Shown here one piece after another: positions 63,301 to 64,000 of a DNA stretch of 64,000 nt. Made by a program: the position numbers and the translations under genes. The notes under the pieces are model-generated. The model had not been told where the DNA came from. It ran no database searches and worked only from the letters and a program-made list of their open reading frames with translations. How positions within the stretch are numbered: the stretch's first letter is position 1; the number at the start of each line of letters is the position of its first letter. Source of the DNA: Nemertoderma westbladi (taxonomy: Eukaryota > Xenacoelomorpha > Nemertodermatida > Nemertodermatidae); NCBI GenBank assembly GCA_032718475.1, contig JAUCBJ010009144.1, positions 62,001 through 126,000 of the forward strand, read 5' to 3'.

Positions 63301-64000
63301 AGTGACTAGAGCTGAAGTTAACTCATAATACAATAATTCACCTCAAATATCTCAGCTATTTCATGAACATAATGAAGTATTAAAGCCATGTCAAAATCAT
63401 TAGTGTTTTTCTGCAATAATTTATCAAAATATCCTCTGATTTTTTTCAAAAACCACATCGATTTTCTTATTTATAACTTCTATCCCACTCCACGAGATAG
63501 AGAATCTTAAATGAACGTCAAAAGAACAGGTAACACTTACATTTATAGCAGTAATCAGCTGTTATTTGCTACGTCTTTCCGCTGGAGATGGATGAATTTT
63601 GATTGCGTTGGAACACCCCATATCTGTGGCTGTCTGAGTGGAGAGATAAGTAGCCTATCTCCCTGTTAATATTGTTGTGTTCTAGAATATTTATTATAGT
63701 TTCATCGTATTGCCAAAGTGACTAGAGCTGAAGTTGACTCATAATACAATAATTCACCTCAAATATCTCAGCTATTTCAAGAACATAATGAAGTATTAAA
63801 TCCATGTCAAATTCCTTGGTATTTTTCTGCAATAATTTATCAAAATATCCTCTGATTTTTTTCAAAAACCATATCAATTTTTATATTAATAACTTCTATC
63901 CCACTCAACGAGATAAAGTATCTTGTTGTGTTCTAGAATATTTTTTATAGTTTCATCGTATTGCCAAAGTGACAAGAGCTGAAGTTGTCTCATAATACAA

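Larger units (their letters stand above)
10354..64000. repeat. Satellite array, monomer about 416 bp, continuing past the window
   Basis: From about 10,354 to the right edge the sequence is head-to-tail copies of one AT-rich monomer, interrupted only by four TTAA elements and a gap. The landmark tatctgtgg recurs at 10388, 10795, 11211, 11627 and 12043, giving spacings of 407, 416, 416 and 416. Subtracting inserts and Ns leaves about 47.6 kb, roughly 115 monomers. All are in the same orientation. Each monomer carries a PvuII site (cagctg), usually ClaI (atcgat) or its decayed form atcaat, and XbaI (tctaga) or variants. A short imperfect hairpin (ggagagataag...ctatctccc) is conserved. Monomers are a mosaic of variant blocks rather than one sequence. 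No CENP-B-like box, tRNA or ribozyme core was seen. A centromeric or heterochromatic role is plausible but not shown. Confidence 0.97.

Noticed and set aside
10354-64000. Hammerhead-type ribozyme in the satellite
   Set aside because: Some animal satellites carry one. I looked for the CTGANGA and GAAA core on both strands of the monomer and did not find it.
10354-64000. CRISPR-like array
   Set aside because: Repeats are about 416 bp, contiguous and without unique spacers; this is satellite DNA.

Overview
The window looks like repeat-rich chromosome from an invertebrate animal. It holds a BEL/Pao LTR retrotransposon (a group known only from metazoans), TTAA-inserting piggyBac-type miniature elements and a long AT-rich satellite array. 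No cellular host gene was recognised. The species cannot be named from the sequence.

Layout. (1) Positions 1 to about 9.7 kb: a BEL/Pao element on the minus strand, cut by the left window edge. A 2225-codon gag-pol frame (722-7399) carries a very long coiled-coil N-terminus, a DUF1759-type Gag, zinc knuckles, an aspartic protease, reverse transcriptase and RNase H. A second frame, open from 783 to position 1, carries what looks like the start of the integrase part. The two frames overlap in a zone of short tandem repeats. Upstream of the ATG are three tandem hairpin repeats and about 2 kb of non-coding sequence that should contain the 5' LTR. The LTR ends could not be fixed because the other LTR is outside the window. 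(2) 9.74-10.36 kb: debris with a tRNA-like A-box/B-box sequence and a gag-like zinc-finger fragment that stops at the satellite edge. (3) About 10,354 to 64,000: a head-to-tail satellite with a monomer near 416 bp, roughly 115 monomers, running past the right edge. It is organised in several higher-order repeats and multi-kilobase tandem duplications. One 100-N assembly gap (41857-41956) lies inside it.

Four miniature elements of 1.26-1.58 kb sit in the array, each flanked by TTAA and ending in CCCTATTA / TAATAGGG. They form two families: A (12222-13481 and 54553-56127) and B (34475-36026 and 38046-39597). The two B copies are not independent insertions; they lie in a roughly 3570-bp tandem duplication of satellite plus element. 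For each of the three independent insertions a closely related empty site with a single TTAA is present elsewhere in the array, so insertion, target duplication and relative age can be read directly. Both families are built from internal units of about 161 bp with a GGTGC..GCACC palindrome core, plus G-run palindromes near the ends. This shared architecture, and the way a satellite array is now amplifying a transposon insertion, are the most interesting things in the window.
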